A stretch of 64,000 nucleotides of DNA, from contig DHNW01000024.1 in the NCBI GenBank assembly GCA_002407675.1, positions 109,457 through 173,456 on the forward strand. Reading direction: 5' to 3'. This stretch comes from Ruminococcaceae bacterium UBA5406. GTDB taxonomy: Bacteria; Bacillota; Clostridia; Oscillospirales; Acutalibacteraceae. The notes beneath the pieces were generated by a model that was not told where the DNA came from, did not search any database, and was given only the letters and a program-made list of their open reading frames with translations. Made by a program: the position numbers and the translations under genes. Each line of letters opens with the position of its first letter. Position 1 is the stretch's first letter. This document shows positions 8,383-17,456 of this stretch, piece by piece.

Positions 8383-9576
8383 ATGAACTACCTCAATAAA
8401 AAGACCGTCGAAGACATTGACGTGACGGGCAAAAAGGTCCTGGTGCGCTGCGACTTTAACGTACCGCTGGACGCAAACGGCAATATTACGGATCCGAAGC
8501 GCATTAACGAAGCGCTGAAAACGATCCGGTACCTGATTTCTCACAAGGCGAAAGTGATCCTCTGCTCTCACCTGGGACGCCCAAAGGGTGAATTCAACAG
8601 CAAATATTCCCTCACACCCGTAGCCGCCTACCTGACCAAGGCGCTGGGCCAGGAAGTGAAAATGGCGAAGGATGTCGTAGGAGAGAGTGCGAAAAGCATT
8701 GCCGCTTCTCTGAAGGAAGGCGAAGTGGAACTGCTGGAAAACGTCCGCTTTGAAAAGGGCGAAGAAAAGAACGACCCCGCGTTTGCAAAACAGCTGGCTT
8801 CGCTCGCCGAAATCTACGTAAACGACGCGTTTGGGACGGCGCACCGCGCGCACGCTTCCACCGCCGGCGTAGCAAATTATCTGCCTGCGGTCTGCGGCTA
8901 CCTGATCCAGAAAGAAATCACCGTGATGGGCAACGCGCTTGCAAACCCGAAGCACCCGTTTGTGGCTATTCTGGGCGGTGCGAAGGTTTCTGACAAGATC
9001 GGCGTGATCACGAACCTGCTCGACAAGGTTGACACGCTGATTATCGGCGGCGGCATGGCCTACACCTTTATGAAGGCGCTTGGGTATTCCGTGGGCTCCT
9101 CCATCTGCGAGGACGACAAAGTCAGCCTGGCAAAGGACATTATGGACAAAGCCAAGGCAAAGGGCGTCAAGTTCCTGATCCCGATTGACAACGTAATTGG
9201 GAAAGAATATAAGGAAGACACCGAATTCCGCCGCGTGGACTCCGACACGATTCCGGACGGCTGGATGGGCCTGGACATCGGCGCAAAATCCTGCGCGCTG
9301 TTTGCAGAATCCATTCAGGGCGCGGGCACTGTGGTCTGGAACGGCCCCATGGGCGTAAGCGAATGGGAACATTTTGCTTCCGGAACGATTGCCGTGGCGC
9401 AGGCGGTGGCCGACAGCGGTGCGACTTCTATTATCGGCGGCGGCGATTCTGCCGCGGCGATTGAAAAGCTCGGCTTTGCCGACAAGATGACCCACATCTC
9501 TACCGGCGGCGGCGCGTCCCTCGAATTCCTCGAAGGCAAGGTCCTGCCCGGCATTGCCTGCCTGAACGATAAATAA
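8383..9576 (+). CDS. pgk: Phosphoglycerate kinase
   Basis: A 397-residue phosphoglycerate kinase that makes ATP from 1,3-bisphosphoglycerate in glycolysis. Family signatures include the N-terminal KKVLVRCDFNVPLD (substrate-binding Arg and Asp), CSHLGRPKG, the hinge region LGGAKVSDKIGV and the C-terminal nucleotide-binding GGGDSAAAIEK and STGGGASLEFLEGK. Length is standard. GGAGAGG precedes the ATG. First gene of a three-gene operon with tpiA and gpmI; gapA is absent and must lie elsewhere. A Rex-like site at the promoter suggests control by NADH/NAD ratio. Confidence 0.97.
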   Translation: MNYLNKKTVEDIDVTGKKVLVRCDFNVPLDANGNITDPKRINEALKTIRYLISHKAKVILCSHLGRPKGEFNSKYSLTPVAAYLTKALGQEVKMAKDVVGESAKSIAASLKEGEVELLENVRFEKGEEKNDPAFAKQLASLAEIYVNDAFGTAHRAHASTAGVANYLPAVCGYLIQKEITVMGNALANPKHPFVAILGGAKVSDKIGVITNLLDKVDTLIIGGGMAYTFMKALGYSVGSSICEDDKVSLAKDIMDKAKAKGVKFLIPIDNVIGKEYKEDTEFRRVDSDTIPDGWMGLDIGAKSCALFAESIQGAGTVVWNGPMGVSEWEHFASGTIAVAQAVADSGATSIIGGGDSAAAIEKLGFADKMTHISTGGGASLEFLEGKVLPGIACLNDK

Positions 9577-9648
9577 AACTTTTCGGAAGGGGGCGGGTCT
9601 GCGGATTCGCCCCCGCCGCATAATTCATCAACGAAAGGGAAATTATCT

Positions 9649-10416
9649 ATGAATAAACAGCTGCGGAAAGCCGTGATTGCCGGAAACTGGAAAATGAACA
9701 AAACTCCGGCCGAGGCAAAAGAACTGATGGAGGGTATTAAGCCGCTGGTGGCAGATGCAGGATGCGGTGTTGTTGTGTGCGTGCCGTATGTGGATCTGGA
9801 AACGGTCCTGGAAGCCGCAAAAGGGACAAAAATCGGCGTGGGAGCCGAAAACTGCCACTGGGCGCCTTCCGGTGCGTTTACCGGTGAAATCTCTGCCCCC
9901 ATGCTGAAATCAATGGGCGTGCAGTATGTGATTATCGGCCACAGCGAACGCAGGACCTATTTCGGCGAGACGGACGCAACCGTCAACAAGCGCATCCGTG
10001 CGGCGCTGGATGCAGGCCTTCAAGTAATCCTGTGCGTCGGCGAATCGCTGGAACAGCGTGAACAGGGCGTGACGGGCGAACATGTGGCCATGCAGGTTAA
10101 AATCGCACTGAACGGCGTTTCGAAAGACGAACTGAAAAAGATGATTATCGCCTATGAGCCGATTTGGGCCATTGGGACAGGCAGGACAGCAACAGCACAG
10201 CAGGCCGGCGAGGTCTGCGGAACGATCCGCTCCGTGATTGCGGGTCTGTACGGCAAAGACAGCGCGGACGCATTCACCATTCAGTACGGCGGCTCCATGA
10301 ACCCGAAAAACGCGGCGGAACTGCTTGCCCAGCCGGACGTGGACGGCGGCCTGATTGGCGGCGCTTCGCTGAAACCGGCAGATTTCGCCCAGATTGTTCA
10401 GGCGGCGGGAAAATAA
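9649..10416 (+). CDS. tpiA: Triosephosphate isomerase
   Basis: A 255-residue TIM-barrel enzyme interconverting dihydroxyacetone phosphate and glyceraldehyde-3-phosphate. Visible motifs are the N-terminal AGNWKMNK with the catalytic Lys, the electrophile IIGHSERR, the catalytic AYEPIWAIGTG with its Glu and the flexible loop, and the phosphate-binding YGGSMNPKN and GLIGGASL. AAAGGG lies upstream of the ATG. It sits 72 bases after pgk and 31 bases before gpmI, in line with one transcript. Confidence 0.97.
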   Translation: MNKQLRKAVIAGNWKMNKTPAEAKELMEGIKPLVADAGCGVVVCVPYVDLETVLEAAKGTKIGVGAENCHWAPSGAFTGEISAPMLKSMGVQYVIIGHSERRTYFGETDATVNKRIRAALDAGLQVILCVGESLEQREQGVTGEHVAMQVKIALNGVSKDELKKMIIAYEPIWAIGTGRTATAQQAGEVCGTIRSVIAGLYGKDSADAFTIQYGGSMNPKNAAELLAQPDVDGGLIGGASLKPADFAQIVQAAGK

Positions 10417-10447
10417 TCGGACAAATGATTCCAGAAGGAGTACCGGT

Positions 10448-11959
10448 ATGAAAAAACCATTGATCTTGATCATTATGGACGGATTTGGGATCGGGCCGGA
10501 GGACGGCAACGCCATTAAGGCCGCAAACAAACCGAACCTGGACCGCCTCTTTTCCACCAACCCCACAACGCAGATCGGCGCTTCCGGTCTGGACGTAGGG
10601 CTGCCGGACGGGCAGATGGGGAATTCTGAAGTGGGCCACACAAACATCGGCGCAGGCCGCATTGTATACCAGGAGCTGACCCGGATTACAAAATCCATTA
10701 AAGACGGCGATTTCTTTCGGAATCCGGCCCTGACGGGCGCCGTCGATCAGGCCGTATCCTCCGGAAAAGCCCTGCACATCATGGGGCTGCTCTCGGACGG
10801 CGGCGTACACAGCCACAACTCCCATCTGTACGCCCTGCTGAAGCTGGCCAAAGAGCGCGGATGCAAAAAAGTGTTTCTTCACGCTTTTCTGGATGGGCGC
10901 GACGTGCCCCCCAGCTCCGGCAAAGGGTATGTGGAGCAGTGCCAGAAGGAAATGGATAAAATTGGAGTTGGCAGAATTGCAACCGTAATGGGCCGTTACT
11001 ACGCCATGGACCGCGACAACCGCTGGGACCGTGTGGAAAAGGCTTACGCCGCCATGGTCTACGGTGAAGGCGTAACGGGCAGCAGCCCGGAAAAGGCCGT
11101 GGAAAACTCCTATCAAAATAAGGTAACCGACGAGTTCGTCGTCCCCGCTGTCTGCGAAAAAGGCGCGGAGATCCAGCCCGGTGATTCCGTTATTTTCTTC
11201 AATTTCCGTCCGGACCGTGCCCGCGAAATTACGCGCGCGCTGGTTGACCCGGACTTTAAGGGATTTGAGCGCAAAAAGGGCTTCTTCCCGCTCCATTTTG
11301 TCTGCATGACGCAGTACGACGCCACTATGCCGAACGTAGACGTGGCCTTTGGGCCGGAAAAGCTGAAAAACACTTTTGCCGAGTATATCTCCGGCAAAGG
11401 CCTGAAACAGCTGCGGATCGCCGAAACCGAAAAGTACGCGCATGTGACGTTCTTTTTCAACGGCGGCGTGGAGACCGTATATCCGGGCGAAGACCGGGCG
11501 CTGATTCATTCCCCGAAGGTAGCAACCTACGACCTTCAGCCTGAAATGAGCGCTTACCTGGTAACGGACGAGCTGCTGAAACGGATCGACAGCGGCAAAT
11601 ATGACGTGATCATCCTGAACTACGCCAACTGCGACATGGTTGGCCACACGGGTGTTTTCAGCGCGGCAAAAGCCGCCGTTGAAGCCGTGGACAAATGCGT
11701 TGGAAAAGTTGTGGACGCCATCCTGAAAAAAGGCGGCGCCGCGCTGATCACTGCCGACCACGGAAACGCCGAACGGATGCGGGCGGAGGACGGTTCGCCC
11801 TTTACAGCACACACAACCAACCCCGTTCCGTTCTGCGTAGTGGGATATCCGTGCAAACTGCGCAAAGGCGGCCGGCTGGCTGATATTGCGCCGACCATGC
11901 TGAAAATTCTCGGGCTGCCGCAGCCGCCGGAAATGACTGGAAAAAGCATAATCGAATAA
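10448..11959 (+). CDS. gpmI: Cofactor-independent phosphoglycerate mutase
   Basis: A 503-residue iPGM of the alkaline phosphatase superfamily, converting 3- to 2-phosphoglycerate with two Mn ions. Asp11 in IIMDGFG and the phospho-acceptor Ser60 in GNSEVGHTNIGAGR are visible, as are DGRDVPP, YYAMDRD, the metal-binding NYANCDMVGHTG and ITADHGNAE. The start at 10448 is chosen because GGAG sits before it and the protein then begins at the usual MKKPLILIIMDG; an upstream in-frame ATG would overlap tpiA. A strong hairpin follows the gene. Confidence 0.96.
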   Translation: MKKPLILIIMDGFGIGPEDGNAIKAANKPNLDRLFSTNPTTQIGASGLDVGLPDGQMGNSEVGHTNIGAGRIVYQELTRITKSIKDGDFFRNPALTGAVDQAVSSGKALHIMGLLSDGGVHSHNSHLYALLKLAKERGCKKVFLHAFLDGRDVPPSSGKGYVEQCQKEMDKIGVGRIATVMGRYYAMDRDNRWDRVEKAYAAMVYGEGVTGSSPEKAVENSYQNKVTDEFVVPAVCEKGAEIQPGDSVIFFNFRPDRAREITRALVDPDFKGFERKKGFFPLHFVCMTQYDATMPNVDVAFGPEKLKNTFAEYISGKGLKQLRIAETEKYAHVTFFFNGGVETVYPGEDRALIHSPKVATYDLQPEMSAYLVTDELLKRIDSGKYDVIILNYANCDMVGHTGVFSAAKAAVEAVDKCVGKVVDAILKKGGAALITADHGNAERMRAEDGSPFTAHTTNPVPFCVVGYPCKLRKGGRLADIAPTMLKILGLPQPPEMTGKSIIE

Positions 11960-11998
11960 CGGCAGCGGAGAAAAAGGCCTTCCTTATTAAACAAAGGG

Positions 11999-12044
11999 CA
12001 GGGCGGCGGTTTCCCGTGTTTTGGGAACCGCCGCCCTCCTTTGC
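11999..12044 (+). terminator. Terminator hairpin after gpmI
   Basis: A 15-bp GC-rich stem (AGGGCGGCGG...CCGCCGCCCT) with one bulged T and a seven-base loop is followed by a modest T-rich tail (CCTTTGCATTTT). It ends the glycolytic operon. Confidence 0.7.
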
Positions 12045-12109
12045 ATTTTCAGGCAGGATCTATTCGATCGACAGAATCACAATGGATTTTATAGAAAAGG
12101 AAATACAAG

Positions 12110-13051
12110 ATGCGTTTTTTAAGCTCGTTTAACCGTTTTGCCGGGAAATGGATGCCGGCTATTGTTATACTGAGCCTGTGTACCGGAGTGTATTTTTCGG
12201 ATCAGTTGGGCGCGCTGATTGTAACCGTGCCTTATGTTTTTGCTTTTATGACCTTCAGCGGTTCGCTGAACTCAGGTTTCCGGCAGATCCTGGGGATTGC
12301 TAAACACCCGCTGCCGCTGGCGGGTACGTTTTTAGCCGCCCACATTGTCCTGCCGCTGCTGGCCCTTGGCCTTGGCAATCTCCTGTTCCCCGGAAATCCT
12401 GACTTGATCACCGGAATTGTGCTGGAATTTTCCGTCCCGTGCGCCGTAGTCAGCGTAATGTGGTCGGACATGAACCACGGGAACGCCTCCCTGACGCTCT
12501 CTATTCTGCTGGCCGACACGCTGCTGGCGCCGCTGGTGGTCCCGCTCAGCCTGCGCCTGCTGGTCGGATCAAACGTGCAGGTGGATACCTTGAGCATCAT
12601 GCGGGATTTGGTTTGGATGATTGCCCTGCCCGCGCTGATCTCCATGCTGCTGAACCAGTTCACGGAAGGGCGCGCAGGGAAAGAGTTTTCACCGAAACTG
12701 GCACCGTTTGGTAAAATGGCGCTGATCTACATTATTACAATCAACTCGACCCGCGTGGCACCGTACCTGAAACATATGACACCCACGCTGTTCGGCGTAG
12801 CCGCCACGATCCTGGCAATTGCCGCAACCGGCTACGCCATAGGCTGGATAACGGCCGCCCTCATGCGGCAGGGCCGCGAAGAAACCGTCTCTATGACATT
12901 CGGAAGCGGGATGAGAAACATCAGTGCGGGCGCCGTTCTTGCCGCGGCCTATTTTCCGGCAGAAGTGATGTTTCCCGTGATGATTGGCACCCTGTTTCAG
13001 CAGCTTTTAGCCTCGCTGTTCTCTAAAATGTTAAAAAAGCGCTATAATTGA
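12110..13051 (+). CDS. BASS-family sodium-dependent transporter
   Basis: A 313-residue polytopic membrane protein of the bile acid:sodium symporter (SBF) superfamily with roughly nine to ten hydrophobic helices. Family-like features are the helix-break region EFSVPCAVVSVMW near residue 105 and the conserved TFGSGMRNISAGAVLAAAYFP near 265. Substrates in this superfamily include bile acids, organic anions and 2-keto acids; which applies here cannot be read. AAAGGAAA precedes the ATG. It lies after the gpmI terminator and appears monocistronic. Confidence 0.82.
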   Translation: MRFLSSFNRFAGKWMPAIVILSLCTGVYFSDQLGALIVTVPYVFAFMTFSGSLNSGFRQILGIAKHPLPLAGTFLAAHIVLPLLALGLGNLLFPGNPDLITGIVLEFSVPCAVVSVMWSDMNHGNASLTLSILLADTLLAPLVVPLSLRLLVGSNVQVDTLSIMRDLVWMIALPALISMLLNQFTEGRAGKEFSPKLAPFGKMALIYIITINSTRVAPYLKHMTPTLFGVAATILAIAATGYAIGWITAALMRQGREETVSMTFGSGMRNISAGAVLAAAYFPAEVMFPVMIGTLFQQLLASLFSKMLKKRYN

Positions 13052-13166
13052 TTGAAAATTGATAAAAGCCGCCCTGAGAATACAGATTCGACAGAATTTT
13101 CACTCAAAAGCAACCAAAAAGTTTTATAATTGCTTTATAGATTTAAACTTTTTGGGAATGAGATTC

Positions 13167-13658
13167 ATGAATCAATTAGTCCACGCCGAAAAAACAGTTC
13201 CAACAAAATTTTTTGTTTTTGTTTCACGGGAAGGTGATGGATTTTCTGGAAAGGTTTACAGTTCTTATTACAGGAAGACCTACCCATTTCGGGATATCTG
13301 GGAATTTCTGCATGCCGTCTACGGCTTGCTGGAAAGCGTTCAAATTCCCCAGCCAGTGGTGAAACTTCGCAGCTTTGGGTTTCGGTTCCATAAAATCAAG
13401 CTCAGAAAGGCGGCAGATATTTTGGACTCGGACATTCAATATACAGACACAGCAGATGAAAAAAAAAACACTTTTCTTATTCATATCCAATTTCGCAGGA
13501 ATGCTACCTGGCAGGGCAGCATTACCTGGGTTGAAAAAAACAAAACACAGCATTTCCGAAGCGCATTTGAAATGCTGAAACTTATGGACGAAACCAGCCA
13601 TCCCGGAGTCCTGGAAAAAGTTCAATGGGATAATGAGCCGGCCCCAAAAGAGGAATAA
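13167..13658 (+). CDS. Unrecognised cytoplasmic protein
   Basis: A 163-residue protein of no family I recognise. It is soluble, with alternating aromatic and basic residues (KFFVFVSREGDGFSGKVYSSYYRK, split by turns), a middle helix-forming segment, and a Trp-containing strand WQGSITWVEKNKTQHF. The composition suggests a small alpha/beta protein. The start at 13167 is preferred because GGGA lies nine bases upstream; an in-frame ATG three codons earlier and a longer extension are possible. It is followed by a convergent gene. Confidence 0.6.
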   Translation: MNQLVHAEKTVPTKFFVFVSREGDGFSGKVYSSYYRKTYPFRDIWEFLHAVYGLLESVQIPQPVVKLRSFGFRFHKIKLRKAADILDSDIQYTDTADEKKNTFLIHIQFRRNATWQGSITWVEKNKTQHFRSAFEMLKLMDETSHPGVLEKVQWDNEPAPKEE

Positions 13659-13685
13659 CCGTGCCGGAAAGCGGCATTTTCTGCC

Positions 13686-14918
13686 TTATTTCAGCAATTT
13701 TCTGATATGCTCGGAAACAGGTTCCGGCAAATCACCACGCTGCTCCATTTGCAGCAGCCGGTTTTTGATGTTCTGCGGCAGCATATGGAATGTTTCACTG
13801 TCCATCTGCATCAGCATATCCAGAAACTGCTGATAATCGTCTTCGGCCTGCCCTGGATCTTCGTCGGCAGAAAAGCAGTTAAGCAGATCTTCTTCGGCAC
13901 GGTCCAACAGGGAAAGGTTCTTGTTTACCTGAACCCGGATGCCGGTTTGGCCGGCAAATCGGCGCAGCAAGGCTTCTGTGCGCCTGTCGCGCACCTGTAT
14001 TTCCGACGGCACCCCGGAAACCAGCATGGAATCAGCCAGCGCGGTAATGAATTTTTCCGCATGGCCGGCGTACCTTTCTACAGGCTGGCTCGGGATAACA
14101 AGGCCCGTCCGGCAATTGACGATAAGCATCAGGTACGGGAAAACCGGGGCTTTCTGCGGCTCTTCTCCCTCTTCAGCCCCGTCTTCATCACTGACAGCAT
14201 CCGGAAGCATGACCAGTTCGCAGGCCCATACGAAACCCTGCTGCTTTTTTCTTTTGAGCCTTGCCAAAAGCAGCTCGTCCCGGATAACCGGCGACGGGTA
14301 AATCTTTTTCTCTTTTGCCGGCAGCGCAACAGCACTCCATTTGTAATCCGGCCCATCTTTTTCCAGCAGCGGAATTGTTCGGTTATACAGCGCGCCTTTC
14401 TGAAACCCCAGCGCTTCTTTTTCTTCTGTTTGCAGTTTCTGCGAAACCTGAATGGCCGCTGAGAGCGCTTCATACAGGTTCTGCTGATCCGCTTTCTCCT
14501 TCAGCTTCCAGGGATAGCAGGACGGCCTGTACCGTGTAAATTTTGGGAACGAGTTCCTGCCGCGGTAAGTGATGCCGTGCGCCTTGGCATAACGCCGCGC
14601 TTCTTGGGCTTCACCCGGGCTTAATTCAACTTTATTTTCAAAGGAACATTGTACGCAGTCCTGGGACACCATCTGCTCAAACTGTTTCATCTCAGAAGTT
14701 TTCTTTGCTGCTTCCCCCAGGTTTCGGTAAGAGTCAAGGCCCGCCCTGCCGACATAAACCGCCAGGGCAATATGTTCGCCGAGTTCACCCATGACGCAGC
14801 AGTAGCCGGTCTCCCCGCAGGACAGCCTGACCGCGAACAGTTCCGTATCAAACAGCTGTTTCCACAATTTCGTCTTTTTATACCGCATAGCAATGTCATA
14901 CAGCTCTTCTGTTGGCAT
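13686..14918 (-). CDS. Unrecognised 410-residue protein (DUF6930/DUF7309-like)
   Basis: A cytoplasmic protein with an N-terminal module (residues about 1-150, containing CxxC-like and FPKFTRYRPSCYPW) and a C-terminal module (about 215-330) with PVFPYLMLIVNCRTGLVI followed by a conserved helix. The arrangement recalls bacterial DUF7309/DUF6930 proteins, but this is from memory and weak. The C-terminal 70 residues are acidic and helical. AAAGGAG precedes the ATG. A long AT-rich inverted repeat lies in its leader. It converges on the preceding gene and no operon partner is visible. Confidence 0.65.
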   Translation of the reverse strand: MPTEELYDIAMRYKKTKLWKQLFDTELFAVRLSCGETGYCCVMGELGEHIALAVYVGRAGLDSYRNLGEAAKKTSEMKQFEQMVSQDCVQCSFENKVELSPGEAQEARRYAKAHGITYRGRNSFPKFTRYRPSCYPWKLKEKADQQNLYEALSAAIQVSQKLQTEEKEALGFQKGALYNRTIPLLEKDGPDYKWSAVALPAKEKKIYPSPVIRDELLLARLKRKKQQGFVWACELVMLPDAVSDEDGAEEGEEPQKAPVFPYLMLIVNCRTGLVIPSQPVERYAGHAEKFITALADSMLVSGVPSEIQVRDRRTEALLRRFAGQTGIRVQVNKNLSLLDRAEEDLLNCFSADEDPGQAEDDYQQFLDMLMQMDSETFHMLPQNIKNRLLQMEQRGDLPEPVSEHIRKLLK

Positions 14919-14946
14919 ATTAGCTTTCTCCTTTTCCGTCTTATAA

Positions 14947-14980
14947 TGTGATAAATAAAACTCCGTTTTATTTTATCACA
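14947..14980. promoter_or_regulatory. AT-rich inverted repeat over a promoter
   Basis: TGTGATAAATAAAAC and GTTTTATTTTATCACA pair over 15 positions with one bulged base and a three-base loop. On the minus strand the repeat overlaps a TTGTTG-17-TAAAAT promoter for the 410-residue gene, so it could be an operator or an RNA hairpin near the transcript start. Confidence 0.55.
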
Positions 14981-15058
14981 ATCTCTGCCGTTCAACAACT
15001 GTGCGCCGAGGCGGGAAATATTCTGTAGACAGAAGGGAGAAAACCGGAGCAGAAAGCG

Positions 15059-15709
15059 TTACGGCACTTTCCGCCTGTGAGTCCGGAGAACTCTTTCACT
15101 GATACAAAACGATACAAAAGCAATGAGGCACAAAAGGACGGCGGCGAGGAACAGGACAAGCGGCGGGCTGAGCTTTTCCAAAAAATCCGGATGGTTCTTC
15201 CAGCCCAGCGCATACGCCGCAAAGGGAAACAGGGTTGGAAGAAGGACAAAAAGCATTAAAATATACCGGCTGCTCTCTGTGCCGAACCGGTAAGAAACCG
15301 GGATGACCACGCACCCGTACAGAAGCGCATTGAGGAAAGAAAGAATCGAATAAAGCCCCGCGGTGCGGACGTCGGCAATGTGAAAAAGGGACGCGAGCAT
15401 CCCGGCGGCAAAAACCGACACGCCGGCCAGCAAGCTCATCAGCAGCAGAAAAAGATATTTGCTTCCGGCTTCCTGAGCGCCGGAGACCGGAAACGCCGTT
15501 ACGTTCTTCCACCAATTACACGACTCATCCATACTCATTGTACGGGAAACCTGACACGCAAACAGAAGAGAAAGGACAAGGGCCAGAACCGGCATAAAAT
15601 ACGTTTTGTTCTGCGCCGTTACCACAATCGGGATCAAAATGGGAATCCAGGCCGCGGCGCGGATATTCTTTCCAACCAGGTAAAGATCTTTTCTGAACAA
15701 TCCTTTCAC
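15059..15709 (-). CDS. ABC-2 type transporter permease
   Basis: A 216-residue integral membrane protein with six predicted helices, typical of ABC-2 permeases paired with BcrA/YtrB/PmtA-like ATPases. The N-terminal amphipathic MKGLFRKDLYLVGKN is characteristic. A conserved cytosolic stretch follows TM2 (MSMDESCNWWKNVTAFPVS). Its ATG overlaps the stop of the upstream ATPase gene by four bases. These pairs export peptides or modify envelope composition. Because the ATPase reading frame is interrupted, the transporter may be inactive. Confidence 0.8.
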   Translation of the reverse strand: MKGLFRKDLYLVGKNIRAAAWIPILIPIVVTAQNKTYFMPVLALVLSLLFACQVSRTMSMDESCNWWKNVTAFPVSGAQEAGSKYLFLLLMSLLAGVSVFAAGMLASLFHIADVRTAGLYSILSFLNALLYGCVVIPVSYRFGTESSRYILMLFVLLPTLFPFAAYALGWKNHPDFLEKLSPPLVLFLAAVLLCLIAFVSFCISERVLRTHRRKVP

Positions 15710-16563
15710 GGCATGACATCTCCCTTGATATACAGCAGCATAATGTCATCAAGGGTAGGAACCCGCCTTTGGCCGGGAACCGCCCCGGAATCCGCGCTGT
15801 TCCGCAGCAGAACCTGATAAACACCGTTCCGGCAGAGCGACGCGATCCTATTTCTGCACCCGATTTGCCGGAAAGCTTCTTCCGAACACTGGATCAGGAT
15901 ATAATTTTCTTTCAGATTTTTAAGGGACTCATAAAAAATCAGCTTCCCCTGATGCAGGAAAGCCACAAAATCGGCGGTTTTCTCCAGGTCGCTTGTGATG
16001 TGCGTCGAAAAGAAGACGGACGTCCTGCCCTGCGCGACAAATTCCCGGAGGACAGCCAAAACATCGCTGCGGACAACCGGATCCAGCCCCGACGTGATTT
16101 CATCCAGAATCAGAAGAACCGGATGATGCGACAGGGCTGCGGCAAGCGTCAGTTTCACTTTCATCCCTTTGGACATCTGCCGAATCGTCCTGGACGGGCT
16201 GACCTTGAGCCTGGAAAGAAGCTCAAAAAACTGCCGGCTGCTTCACTGCGGGTAAATTCCGCGCATAACCGAGTCCAAATTTTTGGGCGTCAGGCTCGGA
16301 TGGAAACAGCATTCATCCACGGCAAAACCGATATCCCTTTTGCACCGCAGCTCCTCTTTTTGGCTGTCCCTGCCGAAAATGCGGATGCTGCCGCCGTCCC
16401 GTTCGATCTGGTTCAGGATCAGGCTGATCAGCGTTGTTTTGCCGGCCCCGTTCTCACCAATCAGGCCGACAATCTTGCCATAAGGGATTTTCAGGGAAAC
16501 GGGGCCAAGCCTGAAGTTCGGATATGCTTTTGTCACACGGTCGATTTCGAGGATAGAATCCAT
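15706..16563 (-). pseudogene. ABC transporter ATPase interrupted by an in-frame TGA
   Basis: The reading frame encodes a complete ABC ATPase of about 285 residues, with Walker A GENGAGKTT near residue 38, a signature-like MSKGMK and Walker B LLILDEITSGLDP. A TGA at 16243-16245 interrupts it after GIYPQ, while the same frame continues without shift through SSRQFFELLSRLK to the end. Relatives commonly carry Trp at this point, so a TGG to TGA change is the likely lesion. AGGAGG precedes the start. The upstream piece (107 codons) has Walker A only and the downstream piece the signature and Walker B. Recoding or a sequencing error are alternatives; TGA is used as a stop elsewhere in the window. 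Confidence 0.8.
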
Positions 16564-16743
16564 TTTTTCCTCCTGGCTTTTTCAGCATGGAATTTGCTGG
16601 AATATGGTTTTGAACCTGAATTAATGATAAGGCTTTCAAAGAATATTGCAATCCGTATAAAGGGTGGTATGGGCCATTTAACCGGCAAAACAGGGCACCT
16701 TCTGAAAATTCTTTCATTTTTTGCGTATTATCAAATATTCAAC

Positions 16744-16778
16744 AAAAAAGGAACCTGCACAAAGGCAGATTCCCTTTT
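16744..16778 (-). terminator. Terminator after upp
   Basis: On the minus strand GGGAATCTGC pairs with GCAGGTTCCT (G-T pairs included) around a short loop and is followed by six T residues. It closes the fhs-tsaE-tsaB-rpiB-upp run. Confidence 0.8.
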
Positions 16779-16801
16779 GTCCGGCTATTAGGAATATAAA
16801 A

Positions 16802-17434
16802 TCAGAGTGTGCCGAAAATGCGGTCGCCCGCGTCGCCGAGGCCGGGGACAATATACCCGTACTCATTTATGTGGTCGTCAATTGCCGCACAGTAGAGCGG
16901 AACGTCCGGATGGGTTTTCGTGAAAACCCGGATTCCTTCCGGAGCCGCAATGATACACATAAATTTGATGCTTTTCGGGTGGCTGCGCTTGATGATGGTC
17001 ACGGCATCGCAGGAAGAGCCGCCCGTCGCCAGCATCGGGTCCAGCACAATCACTTCGCGCTGATCAATGTCATGAGGAAGTTTGCTGTAATACTCGACCG
17101 GCTTGAGGGTATCGGGGTCGCGGTAAAGGCCGATGTGGCCGACTTTGGCGGCCGGCACCAGCGACAGCACGCCGTCCACCATCCCGAGACCCGCGCGCAG
17201 GATTGGGATAAAGGCAAGTTTCCGTCCGGAAATAACTTTTGTTTTAGCCACTGCAACCGGGGTTTCCACCGTTGCGTCCTCCAGCGGAAGGTCGCGGGTC
17301 GCCTCGTAGCACAGCAGCATGGCGATTTCACTGACAAGCTGCCGGAAATCCTTTGAGCCGGTATTTTTATCGCGCAGATAAGTTAATTTATGCTGAACCA
17401 GCGGATGTTTAATGACAAAGACCTGATTCTCCAT
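16802..17434 (-). CDS. upp: Uracil phosphoribosyltransferase
   Basis: A 210-residue pyrimidine salvage enzyme making UMP from uracil and PRPP. The PRPP loop VLDPMLATGGS, the N-terminal HPLVQHKLTYLRDK and the uracil-binding YIVPGLGDAGDR are all visible. The start is fixed by GGAGG seven bases before ATG at 17434; the longer frame overlaps rpiB. It is the last gene of a minus-strand series and is followed by a clear terminator. Confidence 0.97.
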   Translation of the reverse strand: MENQVFVIKHPLVQHKLTYLRDKNTGSKDFRQLVSEIAMLLCYEATRDLPLEDATVETPVAVAKTKVISGRKLAFIPILRAGLGMVDGVLSLVPAAKVGHIGLYRDPDTLKPVEYYSKLPHDIDQREVIVLDPMLATGGSSCDAVTIIKRSHPKSIKFMCIIAAPEGIRVFTKTHPDVPLYCAAIDDHINEYGYIVPGLGDAGDRIFGTL

Positions 17435-17456
17435 CTTTGAACCTCCAGAATATGAT

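Noticed and set aside
8176..9621. 481-residue minus-strand frame opposite pgk
   Set aside because: Complete antisense of a clear pgk gene.
10274..11812. 512-residue minus-strand frame opposite gpmI
   Set aside because: Antisense of a clear gpmI gene with no recognisable protein features.
16243..16245. TGA as selenocysteine
   Set aside because: The position is not a catalytic Cys in this family, and the following sequence shows no obvious SECIS-like hairpin; Trp is the expected residue.
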